A stretch of DNA of 64,000 nucleotides from Paragonimus skrjabini miyazakii (GCA_014338405.1 JTDE01001110.1:100628-164627), one strand, 5' to 3'. Counted from the first letter of the stretch, positions 1 to 14,500 are shown. Program-made: numbers and translations. Notes: a model not told the origin generated them from the letters alone.

Positions 1-3000
1 CTCTCAAGCGTTTGCATTAACGTTGATGTTAGATCTAGCAACAAAAAATACACTAAATGCAAGGTTTCACTGCTCAACCGCTTTTTGATTGAGAACGATT
101 CGACCTCGAATCCACAGTATTTAATCACAACAAGGTCTATGTACAGTCATGTGCGTTGTTTCCACGTGTTCCATTGGTTTTAACGTTTCATTTCGAGATG
201 AATGAAATATGGTATTGGCTATTTTCAATACTTGCCTGTTGTTGTGACAATATTTTCTTTTCCTGTAGCTATATCATAGCTTAAAAACACACTTAGGTAA
301 CCAACTTTCCGAAAACATTGTTGCTTATCCAGTCGTCCTGTTACAAAAAAACACCTTCAAACAAAGACACGTCTCATATTGTCAAGCTAAAAACATCAAT
401 AATTCATTGTTGTCATGAGCGTTTCGGCGAGCATCGTTCACGTTGCTTTTGACAATCATAAGTTGTTCTACCATGCGCTATTTCTCATTTTTCGCCAAAT
501 ATTACCATTATTCGTTCGCCCAAATTCGAATCCATCAACTTCTCTATATTTGTATTGAATGCTCTTCTGACATGTCCCTTCATCTTCAGCGATTGGTTAT
601 GTGGTCAAGATAGAACGACGCACGTTCTCTGCTTCAATATATAATAAAGTGTGCATAGAGTGAATAACCATTACCTTGTAATATGGGAATGGTCAACTTC
701 CTGATCCCGAATCGATACTCATCATTTCAACTCATAACTTTAAAAGAATCAAACAGTGTAATAGTTTTTAGTCAGCTTCCGGGATTGGTGGAATTTTCTT
801 GAGTCGGAGGAACGAATTGACTTACTTGCAGTAAAGATGTAGAAACGTTGTTCAGATTAACAGCCGGTATCTAGCACTGGTCAGACAGGCGGTATAGTAT
901 CAAACAGTTTTGTTAATTCCGGCTAAGTGACTAGTAAGTCAAGGTTAGTTCCTAAATGTTTAGCAGATTGTAACGATGGGCAGATGTACAAGGGCTGTGA
1001 TTTTTTGATCCATTCGAGTGGTGCTAAAAGACATTTCACCATCTCATCTGCAGCAGTGTATACTTACACAAAATGCGATACAGCAAGTTTCATTATTCTT
1101 TTCTAATGTTCAGGAGCAGAAGAATTTTAGATCAACTGAAACATGCCTGACGTACTGCACGAAAACCAACAGTTTTCACGGGAAGCTGAACTACCCACTT
1201 ATCCTGGCGATTGCATTAACAATGCACTCGTGATTTTAAAGCAAACTACCTCCATTGAGTGAGAGGCGCGTAGCACCCAGAGTGAAATTGCTGGAAAGAC
1301 CCCAACGAGTTGTTGATGAAAATGCTAACAAAGCTTTTTGCTGACCTTTTTCGGCTCACCGTGCAAATTACTTTAAAGAACAAGCAGATGTGATGCACGT
1401 TCTTTTAATCTTGAATTAAAGTGTAAGAATGGTCGCAAACTATATGGTGCTAAGTTCCTTTCAGAAGTTAGTACAACTAAACTCGTCTTGGTCTACATAT
1501 GATTAAAACTTATTCAGTAGAATTTTATCCTGTCTACCAGTCGATATTCCAGCCATTTCTCACAATTATCCTACAAAAAAGAAAACATAGTCTCACCAAC
1601 CATTTCGTGATAAAACGCTGTAAACCAGAATTGGCTAGAGTTTGCTTCGTGATTGTTGGCAGTGGTAATAAATTTGGTTGCTGAAATTCTTGCTGGTGGT
1701 GTTTAGTCGTCCGAGAGTAACAGCTTTAATACAGAGATTAAAAAGAATTTAAAAAAACTGCCTCTTGTTGATGGACCAATGAGTGGAAACCTCGATGGAA
1801 CTTTCCAGTCTCAATTTTACCGAAGACAAACATATATGCAGCAATTGCTTCAATTCTGTAAACATCGCTCGAATCTTCACAAAATTAACTGTATGCAAAC
1901 TTTGTTTGGGACAGCGGAAATAGGTTGCAGTACCACAAAACTCAGAAGGAAGCGAAAGGGCATTTTCAGGGGGTGCTTTTTACAAACAAAAACCCACAGT
2001 ATTTCATTAGAAGCAGATTACTGCAAGAAGGAGATAAAATCTGTGTATGAATCAGTAAGACAAACTGCTCTGCCTTACTCCAAAAAATCATCAAAAGTTT
2101 GAAACAGTTGGTTTCCTTTAATAAATTTATCCGTACAGAAAGAAGACGTGTTACGATGTGTTAACATTCCGTCTACTTTCATCAGTTACAAACGTTAAGC
2201 ATGCAGTTTATATATGTTACGGACAATTAGAGGTAGACAAGGAAAGAATGAACGATCCTTCACGAAGACGTTTAGAAAGGCGGGGCGATAAATCAACGAT
2301 TCCAACTAATCAAAACAAGATTGGATCACATTGCCTTGGTGCTATTGAACAAATTATCAAAGTTAATTGGACAACCTCAATAGTTTCGGTTGACGGATCG
2401 TTTCCGGAAAGCGAATTACAATTTTGTGCCAAACAAGCGAATATACTTACCAGAGTTCTTCCGAGCAGTCGGTAGGTTCAAAAACCGTGGGAGGCACCGA
2501 GTCCCAAGAAGGCGATGCACAAACCACTCAAGCAAAATACAGTAACCAGGCAACTGGCTATTCGCATAACTGTCTAATTGGCGCGATGGAACAAAAACCA
2601 CTACGTCAGGGTCCAGAAACAGGAGAGGTAGAATACAGATAAATAAACACTTGGGGGAATAGGGTTGGGGAGGATTTTCACATGAATACACTTCGAAAGT
2701 CCATACAGTGAACATGCATACAATCGAACCACGTATCATATCATCACCACCACGACAACCAGGTGGGTTGCTTCACCTACATTTGTGCACATAACGTTTA
2801 CATAGGAAAGAGAGATCGACAACTGTCTTAGATGGTGGCAGAACACGTTCTAAACTGGTTAAAACAACTCATGACACAACAATCTGAAATTGGTGAATCC
2901 GTCACTCGGAGCCCCACACCCTTGATTGTGATAATAGGTCAGGAGATTGAATGAACTTTAGCGAGGTTATGTTGATTATAACTCATCAGCTTTGGGCTTC

Positions 3001-6000
3001 GTAGACAAAAGTGGTTGAATCACCCCATAGGGTTGCCGTGGTTCGTGTTGACATAGTAGGTGGTGTGACTGTACGCGTGTACATAACAGGTTTATTGTTT
3101 GCGACTGATGAGAGTAAACGAATTGCTAATACACCGCAACGTTTGTCATCAAAAGTGACTGTAACTTATATGTAACGTTACGGCATCACAACTGCAAAAG
3201 ACCAAACAAAGATATACAAAAACGCTACTAAAACTAAAGGAAGAGCTCAAATTCACCAATGAAAGGAACATGAAATAGAAAATCCAATGCAATGAAGGTA
3301 AAAAGCTTCAAGTCAGCCGGACATGAGTTAATTTTACGATCACATGGACAGGAATTAGCCATTATGAGACACGATTTATTTCCAGTTATCCCCGTCCGCA
3401 AGGATAAATCAAGACACGATGAACACAGACACCGAAAGGATCAACATGAAAACATCAAGCAGGCGCAATCAATGAGCAACCAAACGGAAGTTCGAATAAT
3501 GACCTGACCGACTTGATCAAGTTTAAAAGACAAGAATGAATGAACAATCAATTTTCAGGCCAACAGATTACAGCGACATTATCCGACAAATCGGAAATCA
3601 TCCAATGCAACCAGATTTGGTAAGATGTATATAACCAAATTTCACGTCGAAAGGTCATTCAACCGTTGTACATAAAATGGGACTTGCAACCAACTTCATC
3701 GACTACAACTCTTTGACTAAGACACTCACATACTCAAGTGCCGTTGATCTCAGCTCACGTAATGCTAGAACGTTGGATCGGTGCACAACCGAACACTCGT
3801 TTCTTGATTCACGACATCCATCTATCCTCGGAGTTCCCTAGACTACCACAGAGCTAGTAAAAGCAACAATATGAATACATGGTTTGCTGCTACTAGTTTT
3901 GGTGTCAGATCCTGCAACTTTCTGTGTTCCACCTCTCCCCACAGCAGCCTCCTTTGCTGAAGATTAATGAACGCATCTTCCTTTGAGGTATATTTTATCA
4001 GCTGTCTTCTGTGATCACCATTTTTCGGGATGCAATGCCAGTGTAAACAATACTGTCGTTTCCTGGAGCTATGCTGTTAGTAGTATAATCAGTTGCCGTG
4101 TAGTGAAGCTTAATGTTGGTAGGGCATCCATATGGTCCACATCAAGGTGAATGATGTCTGCAATGCAGCCTCAAACAGGTCCATTTTTTTTAATCGTAAC
4201 TTGGATATTGCTGGATTCTTCCGTACATCTGTCCTCCGGGATGAGTATCGATCATGTCAGCACACAATTCCAGGTGAGCAGCCTTCATAGGTCTGAGTTC
4301 ACCAGATGTTTCCATTTTATTTCGAACGCATCCTGATTAAATTAAACTATTTGGCAGACTTCAGCCGTTGCTGTACAGCTCGATGAGCATCGCTTGCCAT
4401 TTTTGTGAACATCAGGTATGTCACACCGGAAGGAGTCCTTTCGCAACATATCAGATTTCCTTTGATGACGGCTTTTTAATTCTGCAAATGTAGCTCAAGT
4501 TTATAGAGATTCCTTTTTGTGTCTCGATGCAGAGCTTGCTCCAGATCTGGAGGGATTTTTGTTAAGAGCAGACTTGTGAACAATTCTTTTGTGTGAAACA
4601 GATATAATTTAGGACTGGTGAAACATTGCATGGACATATTGTTTGACAAGAAGGATATCCGGAATGTCGGTTTTCCAGTTTTATAACTGTTTAGACTATA
4701 GGCACAGTCTGCTGACAACAAAGATGTAATCGTTATCACAGTCAGCGCTGAAATGACTAGTTATTATATAACCAAGTGAATATTTGAAATTCTAGTTATA
4801 GCAATGTCCCACTGGTGTTGGCAGTGAACTATGGAGTACATTCAAGACATTTTGTGTCACTTTGGTGGCAGGCACTGCCGTTGGGGTGTGTAAAACTCAC
4901 TACAGACGAAGTTGAAGCGACTATCGCCTAGTTTCAAGCATACTTTCGAATACAAAGTTGCCAGTGCGCCCCAGTCAGGATCATTATCGTATTCTACTCA
5001 GACGTTGAAATCTACGGATGACAACCCGAACTCCGCGTTTTGTTTCCGGACGACAGTTAAATCCAGAACGTCAAATTAATGATTTTTGATTTGAGTCAGT
5101 GAAAGGTGAATGAGGATTTGGGCGTCCGGGATAATTTTTGCGATTGTAAGTGTGAACAAATCAAACCTGTTGTAAACACATCTACTGATGATAGTGAGAA
5201 GTCTTTGTCTTAAGGTTGATCTTGGATCCTGTCCTAATCAAAAGAAAGTGTAGTAAGTCACCGCTTATTTTGCGTTGCCTAAGCCACAACCTGAGAGAGC
5301 AGTCGACGCAAGCCTATTTACCGACAACGTTTAATTAAAGGTTAGTCGTTCTTCAACATCGCATATACTCTGAACAAAACCGGATGTCGTCACCTAGTGA
5401 AATGTCTAATAAAATGAGTATTTTATATTCCTTCGGGAATGTGGTTACTTTCTGCAGATATATGAGAATATATTATAACGTTCGCTAATCAAAGTTATAG
5501 AATGCTTTCTTTAAGCATTATAGTTTACGCAATTACTAGGTTCATTTCGTTTAACTTCGTAGGAATTTTAGAAATGAACAATTGTTAAAATCTACCCAAA
5601 GTAATAAATGATTTTCCCTAGTGTACGGTTAAATAACGATGGCTCCCTGTGCATTACTTCCCAAATATTTTCTTAGTTTTTTGATGAATATTGGTCAGCG
5701 AAAGAGTTGGAGTTGGGGTCAGTTTTTTAATTGGTGCTGCATTATGACATTTCCGCTGAATATGCCTGTCTCAGTCCCGATGTCTTCGTGGGATACAAGC
5801 GTAGCATCATTCAGTCTACTCCGCTGTAATATTCTGATAGAGGGAATTAGCGAATGTGACTACTTGACACGCTTCTAAACACACAAGTAAATAAACGTCG
5901 TTTAAAATGGCAATTAAGCGGTGAGCATTTTCTGGGTGTGTCCCTGTTGAAACGGCATAGGACAATTTTACGTTTCAAAAATATTCACCGGTTTAACAGT

Positions 6001-7119
6001 TACCCTATTTGCATTGTAGACCGTTTGTTCACAATAGTTACCTATATGACAATTATCTCAATATCAATCTAAAACTGAGTTAAATCGAAAAATTTCAAAA
6101 TAGTATGAGCATGTCTTCATGACACAGTTTTGAACAATTGATCGGAAGTATTAGTCCCTTTTCTGGTCTATAGATTAATCTAAGTAACAGATATTATGGT
6201 TAATGTCACTCTTGAGAACATTTGTTGCAAGCAGTTATTAAGTATGGTTTTTATGCCCCTTGGTTTTATCTCAACCGTTGAAGGACCTTCAAATATCACA
6301 ATTTTTTTTACTTAATGAATAAAAAAAAAACCAAACAGTGCTGCACATGTTTCATACCTGAATGCCAGAGTTATTGAAAGTGAACGTGAAAACCCGCAAC
6401 ACTTTAATCCATCTGCTTTTCGTATGTAAAAACTACATAATTCACGCAGCATTTGAGTTCAATCGCTAACGACATTTTTATTCGAGTCACATTATCAATT
6501 TTGCGCTTTTCTCAAGAAATGGCAACTCAACTAAGTAAATAAAGTATTTCACCTCAATGTATATTTTCGTTCCATAACACCCTGTTTATGAACCAAAGCG
6601 TTTCAACTGTATGAGAACCAACAATACACTTAGTTGGGTGGGATAATCAGTTCCATGTTGAAAACTGAAATGTTTTTCGCATACTGCCGGCGATGATATA
6701 AGTAATATACGCCAACTGTCATCACTTTGACATCGGTGAATTTATTGATTTGCGATTAACTATATTTTCCAAAAAACTGGCTGTTAACTTTTGAACTTAA
6801 AATAGACTGATGCAACGTGTATCGTCTTGATCATAAAATAAACTTTCCAGAAAAACGCCAAATCATTCACTGAGCTAATTGGAATATGGGGCAACCGTTA
6901 TGTTGGTCAAGTTATTGGATCAGACCAAACTGTCCAATAGAAAACAAGATCACCCAGTTGAATTTCGTTGGCCGAATGACATGACTGGCTAAGAATCACC
7001 CACTATCTGTCCTGAATTTCTAACGTTATCTTATTGGAATTCAGTGTTAGAGAGCTGCTCCATGGTATGTCGTTTCACACAATGTCGTCAAGCATGTTAC
7101 TTCTAAGTTATCATTTATT
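1..7119. other. No supportable gene; AT-rich noncoding DNA
   Basis: The open frames here (the longest are about 105 codons, near 1.8-2.1, 2.2-2.5 and 2.4-2.7 kb) have no recognisable motif, signal peptide or domain. Their length is what chance predicts in AT-rich DNA read in six frames. No tRNA-like box pair, long tandem repeat or retroelement protein was recognised. The final part may hold the promoter and 5' UTR of the GPCR that starts at 7120, but no specific core promoter element can be defended. Confidence 0.5.
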
Positions 7120-8526
7120 ATGAACAGCGAAAATCTAACAAACGTAACTTCAGTTACATCGGCGATGGAACAAAATTATCTGAATCAGATTGCAGATCCT
7201 TTTTTAAAGATTTATGCTAGTCTATTGATCTTCATCGGTATTCCGGGAAATATAATCAGTGGGGTGATCATGGGAGGGAATAAAAGCAATCGACTGACTA
7301 CTCGATTACTGATGATTATCCTGTCCATTGCGGATACGGCTGTGTTACTAACCGCAGTTGTCCGATATTGGATTATGCGCGTTTTGGGATGGGACCTACG
7401 CAACATCGGTCTAATCATGTGCAGAATTCACACATTTTCGGTAGCCTTCACTACTGATTTTGCGGTTGGCGCATTATGTGCCATTGCAGTGGAACGTCTT
7501 TTGGTGGTGGCATTTCCCCACAGAGCAAACAGTCTAGTGACACTGACCTCCGTTAGTCTGGGTATGACTAGTTTTGGAGTAACAGTGGTGATAAAAAATC
7601 TGCTCCATTTCTGGATGATGGGACCATTTCAAGCTACCGAATCTAGCTGGAATCATAGCATATCAGAAAATTTCACCGAGAGGAACTTACCGCAAGTCTC
7701 TGGTGGCGGATTTCGTTGCAAACCCTCAAAAGACTACGATCATTTGTTTAAACTATTCACCAAGTTGGATCTGATTAGCTTTGCCGTCCTTCCATATATC
7801 ATATTATTCACCAGCAATGTCTACATATATGCAAAGCTACGAAAACAGCAAGCTATACTTCGAAAATCCAGGCCACATGTTGCCAGTAATGCCAACGTTG
7901 GACTAACAGCTAAAACTGCCGTCGGTCTAAAGCCTGTCAAACATGGGAAAGAGCCCCTGGAGTTACAAAGTTTAAAAAAATCCCCTCAACTCCATGATGT
8001 CCAACCGAACAAACGTGCAAAAAGAAGACCGGATGGTGTGATCAAACTGTTAACCGCGNNNNNNNNNNNNNNNNNNNNNNNNNNNNNNNNNNNNNNNNNN
8101 NNNNNNNNNNNNNNNNNNNNNNNNNNNNNNNNNNNNNNNNNNNNNNNNNNNNNNNNNNGTTGCACTCTTCCAGGCACAGTGTTTACTTTCGTGACCGTTT
8201 ACTTCAATACATACTTTAATTCACTGAATAATGAAACTGGCCTGCTGATCAAATCTGGTCTTGTAATGTTGGTTTTCACCAACAATGCAATTAACTTTTT
8301 TGGTTACTATGCTTCATGTACTTCATTCCGTGATAGTTTCCGTAATATGTTTTCCTGCTTTATCACATCGTCTACTGGTCGTTTTTCATTGTGCATAACG
8401 GTACCAAATCGTAGTGATCGATCGCTTCACGGACAAACTTGCATTGCAGAGAACGTCCAGGTCGTGGTGAACAAACCAGTGCATATATTTTCGGAAGTGG
8501 ACTGTCCACACACAAACGAAATATGA
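7120..8526 (+). CDS. Rhodopsin-family (class A) GPCR, probably a neuropeptide-type or orphan flatworm receptor; single exon
   Basis: Seven-transmembrane receptor of the plasma membrane that would couple an extracellular ligand to heterotrimeric G proteins. The N-terminus has N-glycosylation sequons at N5 and N8. TM1 is about residues 30-52 with GIPGN (N44). TM2 is about 62-84 with LSIAD (D72). C101 opens TM3 and probably pairs with C200 in loop 2, which carries sequons at N178 and N184. TM3 ends in ERL (125-127) instead of DRY. TM5 has P225. Loop 3 is long and basic (about 240-305). TM6 is cut by an N gap and resumes at CTLP, in place of CWxP. TM7 carries NFFGY in place of NPxxY, followed by an FRDSFRNMF helix 8. 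The start is the first in-frame ATG after an in-frame TAG at 7048-7050. No intron is needed. The long ICL3 and the RYWIM...GWDLRN...CRIHTF pattern recall lophotrochozoan FMRFamide-receptor-like or flatworm orphan groups; the ligand is unknown. The coding length of 468 codons includes the arbitrary gap. Confidence 0.9.
   Translation: MNSENLTNVTSVTSAMEQNYLNQIADPFLKIYASLLIFIGIPGNIISGVIMGGNKSNRLTTRLLMIILSIADTAVLLTAVVRYWIMRVLGWDLRNIGLIMCRIHTFSVAFTTDFAVGALCAIAVERLLVVAFPHRANSLVTLTSVSLGMTSFGVTVVIKNLLHFWMMGPFQATESSWNHSISENFTERNLPQVSGGGFRCKPSKDYDHLFKLFTKLDLISFAVLPYIILFTSNVYIYAKLRKQQAILRKSRPHVASNANVGLTAKTAVGLKPVKHGKEPLELQSLKKSPQLHDVQPNKRAKRRPDGVIKLLTAXXXXXXXXXXXXXXXXXXXXXXXXXXXXXXXXXXCTLPGTVFTFVTVYFNTYFNSLNNETGLLIKSGLVMLVFTNNAINFFGYYASCTSFRDSFRNMFSCFITSSTGRFSLCITVPNRSDRSLHGQTCIAENVQVVVNKPVHIFSEVDCPHTNEI
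8059..8158. other. Assembly gap of exactly 100 N inside the GPCR
   Basis: There are one hundred consecutive N, the usual placeholder for a gap of unknown size. It falls between the intracellular start of TM6 (basic ICL3 end, then VIKLLTA) and the CTLP motif in the middle of TM6. The frame is open on both sides and happens to be continuous across 100 N, but real continuity is not proven. Confidence 0.97.
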
Positions 8527-11500
8527 GTTGGTGCAAGTTTGATCAACGTTCGGATCACAACTGAGACAATGACATATTCATTAACTTTGAGGCAAGCGAT
8601 ACAATACTGAAGTACTGTTTTTGTTTGCTTACAAGATGGCTTTTAGAGTCCCAAGTACTTTATACATAAAATGTACATATTGACAGTTTTACATGAAATC
8701 TCATACCTTATTTCTCTATTATACTTGTAATTTATACTAAATACTGCGCAATTTCTTAACGCTAGTGTTATTGCAACTGACGTACTAGATTTTCTTACAG
8801 TACCTATGTTGTAAATGCAACTGTGTCAAAGATGTTACAGGCACATTTCGTACAATAATGGTTACCATGCTAAAGACAGATTGTATGTATTTACGTACAT
8901 TTTACAAACAAAATATAAAAATTCATGCGTAATACGTGGCTTAACGACTGTGTTTGTAATTAGCACTGTTGATAGGTGATAACCCGTTTACCGTAAACGT
9001 AAAGCGAATATTAATTAGCTTGGTGTGAATGTTTTTACGAAACTATGGGACCAGGGTTTCATAGAGAATGATTTGCATTGAATTAGCCAAAACGTGCCCA
9101 TTAGCGTAACTTCCAAAATTTAGAATTTCTGCGAAATATCCGTCGGATTGTGAACATCAAAACAAAACAAACTAATCGACAATGCTCGTAAAACATATGG
9201 TTTAATCTGAAAATAATCTTTAGCATGTTCAGTGAACTGTTTCGTGCATTGCTGACGTTAAACTAAGTAGGAGACATTGAGTCCTGGATTAGGAGTTGCT
9301 GTAAACTTGTTGACATACGGGAGACATCACTGGGATAGTTGGTTTTAAACACAACCATAAACTCGAACAACTATTCTTCCTTTCGTGGTCCCAAACGTAC
9401 AACCGTCCCCAAGTACATTATAACAATGTGTCAACTTAGGGTGAACTAATAAATCACTGAAGTTCATATTGATCACCACGGATAATAGCACCTTCTTTTA
9501 AATATTGACAAATAGGTGACGTTGCCGTTTTACTGTTTCAGCTCATCCTGGTTAATTGACCTACTGAAATATCATGAAAGTAGGGGCATTCCGTTCCTTA
9601 TCGTTAATAATTCGGCACACCTTTTACATCTTTTGACAGGAATAAACAACGGGATGTAAACGACCTTTTGAGTGCAAAATACTGAAAACATTGGAATAGT
9701 TTTCCTATTCTATATCATCGATGTGTGTTTTAACAAGTAAAATCTGCCAACGACTTTTCCTCCAGTCAAAATGTAATTGTAAGCTACATCTTCCCTTTTG
9801 AACTCTAGTGTTACGTTGGTAGTTCATCATTTTCCGCAATGCCGTTTCTTGTATTGTATAAAGTCTAATGAAGTTTGCATCCGTTTAAGTAAAATCCTTC
9901 CAACAATTTTGCATAGACATCATAAGAATGAAGTCCAAGTTCAAGTAAAATGTCTCAACAAATGTCTATCGTTTTATCAAACCTACAGTTTGTGATATAT
10001 ATGTGTATCAGCCGCGTGCTGGGATAGAATAAACTCAACGTTGATTAGACGGAAATAATCAAAAATAAACAGCCTGTCCATTCACAAAACAAAAAGCACC
10101 AAATTCTTCATACGCGTTCAGTTTTCTCAATTTTTACTCCAATACTGATTTAAGATTTTGAAAGAAGTTGAACGCAAGTTACAACAGCACTACACAGGCA
10201 AATAAGGCATGTTCGGTTTTGATAATTAGTGTCGTTTTGAAAAATTCGGTTAGAAGACTAACACTGGTAGATGCTACCATTTTGTTGTGGCTTGTCAGCA
10301 CCATACAGTCATTAACAGAAACCTTTCAAGTTAACGTCAACAGTACTTGAGGGTATGAACAAAGAAACGAACAACACGAACAGAAACGTTCAATCGTATG
10401 ACCTAACTGACACTAACTGCACCTAAGTCCACGGAAGCCTAAGGTCCGAAAATAATTGCTTTTTCCGGGCAACACATGTTTGAACCGGTTTATTGCGATG
10501 ACATCAGTAAATTTTATGAGCCATGGGTTGTGATGGCACACTATGATGGTAAAGGCTGAGATCAAGTCCACGTTGTGGCCAGTTGACAGATCGACGGTGC
10601 TGGGACTTACGATTCTCTGTAATTAAAGTGTCCGGTTGTGTGATCTTCATGTCACCTCACTTAGCTACATGTTCTTATTATTCTTGAACTCATTAACCTG
10701 TCGGTTCTTCAAAGTTACATGGGAATTGCAATATACAGTGTGATTTGGCGTTATTAGCTACATCTCCCTTGATTTTAACCACAAATAGACTGCGAACCTG
10801 ACTAAGGGCCCTCAATTCGACAACACTGTAGACCAGTTTCAACGAAGAGACAAATCTTTGAGTTGTCCATATCTTGCAACTTGCTCGTCAATGTGTGGAT
10901 GTATAATTATTTAGCCAATGCATGAGAATCAGAATGCGCAGAAGTTTCTAAAATTATTACAAATGAACAAGCACAATCTAAGCAATACTTATCTGTGGTA
11001 TATCACAGCCTCGCACTGTGATGCATCGCAAACACAATTACATGAAAGTCATCATTGCCTACATCGCCTACTAGGATCGTAAGTAGGGGGTACAATTCAC
11101 CGTCACAGTAAATTATTCGAAACCTTCGGATATGAACACGTTGTTAATCAGGCACTATACGAGATAAGATAGTTTGTCTTACTATGCAGGACTGCAGTAT
11201 ACATAACATCTTCAACGGACAGTTCACAGAATACCGGATAGCGACTTAAAGTGTGAAAGGAACTAAAGCAGATAAAAGGATTTAGATCATGACTTAACTG
11301 GTATCAGATTTTTATGAATTCAGTATCGTCTAGTGAAATCAGACAGACCACATAGCAGGAGTAGAAAAGAGTACTTAAAGCACTTCGTCAGCCAATAAAC
11401 CAATCCATATTGCTGTAGTGCAAACCGATAGCACCTGCATTTTTGGAAACTAAAAACAGATAACTTACGATGGAGAATAAGTGTAGCAAGTCTGTTTGTT

Positions 11501-14500
11501 CATATTTTATACATTTGTGTATCCACGATTACGAACGGTTTACGTATTGACCACATCGGTGACACTAGCCGGGCCAACGTCCATCCCACTAAACGTCGAG
11601 CAGATCAACTTTGCAAGTAATAATCGTAATATATAAGTTAGCAACTGGCACTCAATCCGGCACGATATTTTCCATAGTTATGTGACCACATCTGGGAGTA
11701 GTTTTTCTAATGTATGACTTACACCCGTTGATTAATCCATTCACACATTATTTTTATGACTTACCGTTAAGTGCTGTAAGTTGCATATCGTAGATGTTCA
11801 GATTGACTACTCAATTTTCAGGGAGACGAGTTCACCTCCATAACAACAAAAACCGTAATGAATGCTACTTCTGTAAACATATATCATTTTATTTTGTCAA
11901 GCGTTCGCATGAAATCCTACTTATATCTACCAATCATGCATATTCTTGAAATAACCGTTTGCAAAAACCTAACATTTCTCCCTCCTAAAAATATTCATCC
12001 AAGAGCATAGCAAGCAAGCTCTTATACTGCAAAACTTCTGAATCATGTTAGGACCAATTCAGAAAGTTGTTTGTTTTATTATATGTAAAATTGATGAAAA
12101 ACGTAAATCAAAGAGGAAATTATTTAAGTCTCAATTAACAAATAGGAAAAAATGGGTCACTCGGTCTGTTAATACACACGTCTTAGAATGATAAATACGT
12201 ATCCCATTAGCAATACCCAAAGTAAGGTACGGAACAATCTCCAGAAGAAAGATGCAAACATTGTTGTAGTGGGCGAATAAAGCAATTTAGTGGAGTGCAC
12301 ACTGTATTGTTTACCAATTGTGCGAAAGTTTCCAGAACAAGATTCTATTGTATATCACCATGACAACACGAAAAATAGTATGGTCGTACAGTGAATAATG
12401 AAATATAGGACGGCTGAAGGTTAGAAATACTTAATTCTCACATAAGAAATGTCGTAATTTTACGTTTTGCTATGGGCATCAGGTTGCACACACTAACTTA
12501 ATGGTAGTTTGAGAAACAGGGGTATTCACAAAGTATCTGCTAGTGATAAATGGAAGTTGCTATTATTTCAGTTTGTGAACCCAAAGTTCAATCATTTGGT
12601 AAATTTTGATTTCATTTAGTTCCGATAATCAAATCTATGAGAAATATTTTAACCTTATTTTCTCTAATTAAAATAACCCTCATTTCCATTTCGGATTTCT
12701 GGGGATAAACAGACTGACAGTAATTTAATAGATGTAACGGATGCGATCAAGAACGCTCCCTCTACATTTCTATGGTGCATATTAGCAACCGATGAATTAA
12801 GAAGCAATTTGTGGCCAGTTAACTATTGTGTGAGTCTGATGGAAAACTGTGTAACATCAGTTTTGTTTCCTCGTAACTCGCGGTCTTTGATGGATCTTAT
12901 TGTGTATCTATTGTGTATCAGCATGAAGAGCTTGCAACTGATTAGCACAATAGAATGCTTAGTATCATGTTGCCACATAGCATAGGTTTATTTGGAATGA
13001 TAATCAATACTTCAAAATACTACTCCAAATAATCAGTCCTTTTGACAATATGCCACATAACTTAACAGTGATACAATGTCAACGCTGAACATGACGTTGG
13101 TGGATTCCATTATGGGCTTCCCATACATCTCGTTTGGGCAGTCGGTCACTTGATGGATTCCTTGTTACGGTGGGTTATGTAGACAAATTAGTCTAAATAT
13201 AGTAACATCTGGCTCTTGTCTTTGCTTTTAACCTCAGCTAATTGAGCACCTTCTTCGTCCGGGCATGCTAAGTTCATGCCTGTCCTCTTGCGAACGAGTT
13301 TCTTTTAACTTATCAAATCTACCCGCACGATTCCAAGTTAGTGCAACCGGATAACAGCTATCCGCAGAACTTTCCCAAGTGACGGGATGCAATTATCGCC
13401 CGTCCGAAGTTAATTTTACCACATTCAGTACGACGACTATAAGCGACAGCGTATCAGTGAAATTTATCCTGGAATATCAGTATTCTTTCACGAAAAGATG
13501 GTGGGCAATCCCGTATGTTAACCAAATCAAAACAGACCTCGGGATTACTGTTTACAGAAACTGTAACTTTGTCACCACGTTGTACAGAATGATGACATTC
13601 TATTTAACGGGATGAACTTTGAGTTTGGACCATCCTTTTCAGCTCTCTCTGATGATATTAGCCATAAATTATTGTTGGGATTAACCTCAACCGTTTATTC
13701 TTTACAGGAGAATAGATGGGTGCTTCGTGACAAGGGTTTGGCAATAAGTGCAGTTATATTCAACACAAGTTCTAAAACATCAAACAGTAACCAAATAAGC
13801 CTGTGTTTAATTGCATTTAATCCGGTAAATATCTCGCAGATACAAGCATGAAAAGAAAGGGCTGACTCCGAAAACAGCTTCAGCTGGTAATATCTGAAAA
13901 TTAACATCACATATACTGTCCACTCATGTTAGACAGGTTTTTGTAATCGCAACACAATAGACCATATTGCACCCAAAAGCGGTTTGTATCGATCATAACC
14001 GCCGGCGAATTGTGTTAAAATGCTTAGACTATGAAATGCTCATTGTGATTGCAAAATAAGCTTTAACAGAATATTAGCTGCAAGGTTTTCTAATTTGAAT
14101 AGCCCTCAGTAGATCACTTTGATGACTGTTTTCCTGTTCATGTTAATCGCACAATCAGATATAAAATGTGTTTAAGTTTGATGAGATATTTTACGAAACA
14201 AAGGATTTGCCGCCTGATGGGGGCGCGCAGAGTCCTGTCTGCAGAAAATCATACGAGACAGTTCTCTGAATACGGCAGGTTCTAGGTTTAAAGCATTGCT
14301 GTTAACATGAAGGACTTTTCAGTAAATTTCTTGTGAGCCTTCAAATGCAGCTTAGTTATACTAGAGCAAAACATGAGGATGTAGGGCTGTTGATTACAAC
14401 TAAAACTTTGCGCAATTTTTGAAACATCCTGAGGCGTTTTTCTAAAAACCGATGGACTTGATGTAATGGCAGCATATCAACTTGAAAAGTATTTGCTACT

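Noticed and set aside
500..545. ttcgaatcc-type B-box-like motif
   Set aside because: No A box upstream and no cloverleaf; chance match.
2158..2739. Overlapping frames of about 105 codons on both strands
   Set aside because: Low-complexity, no family resemblance; the two strands cannot both be coding and neither has supporting signals.
7212..7418. Minus-strand open frame inside the GPCR
   Set aside because: Antisense shadow of the receptor coding sequence.
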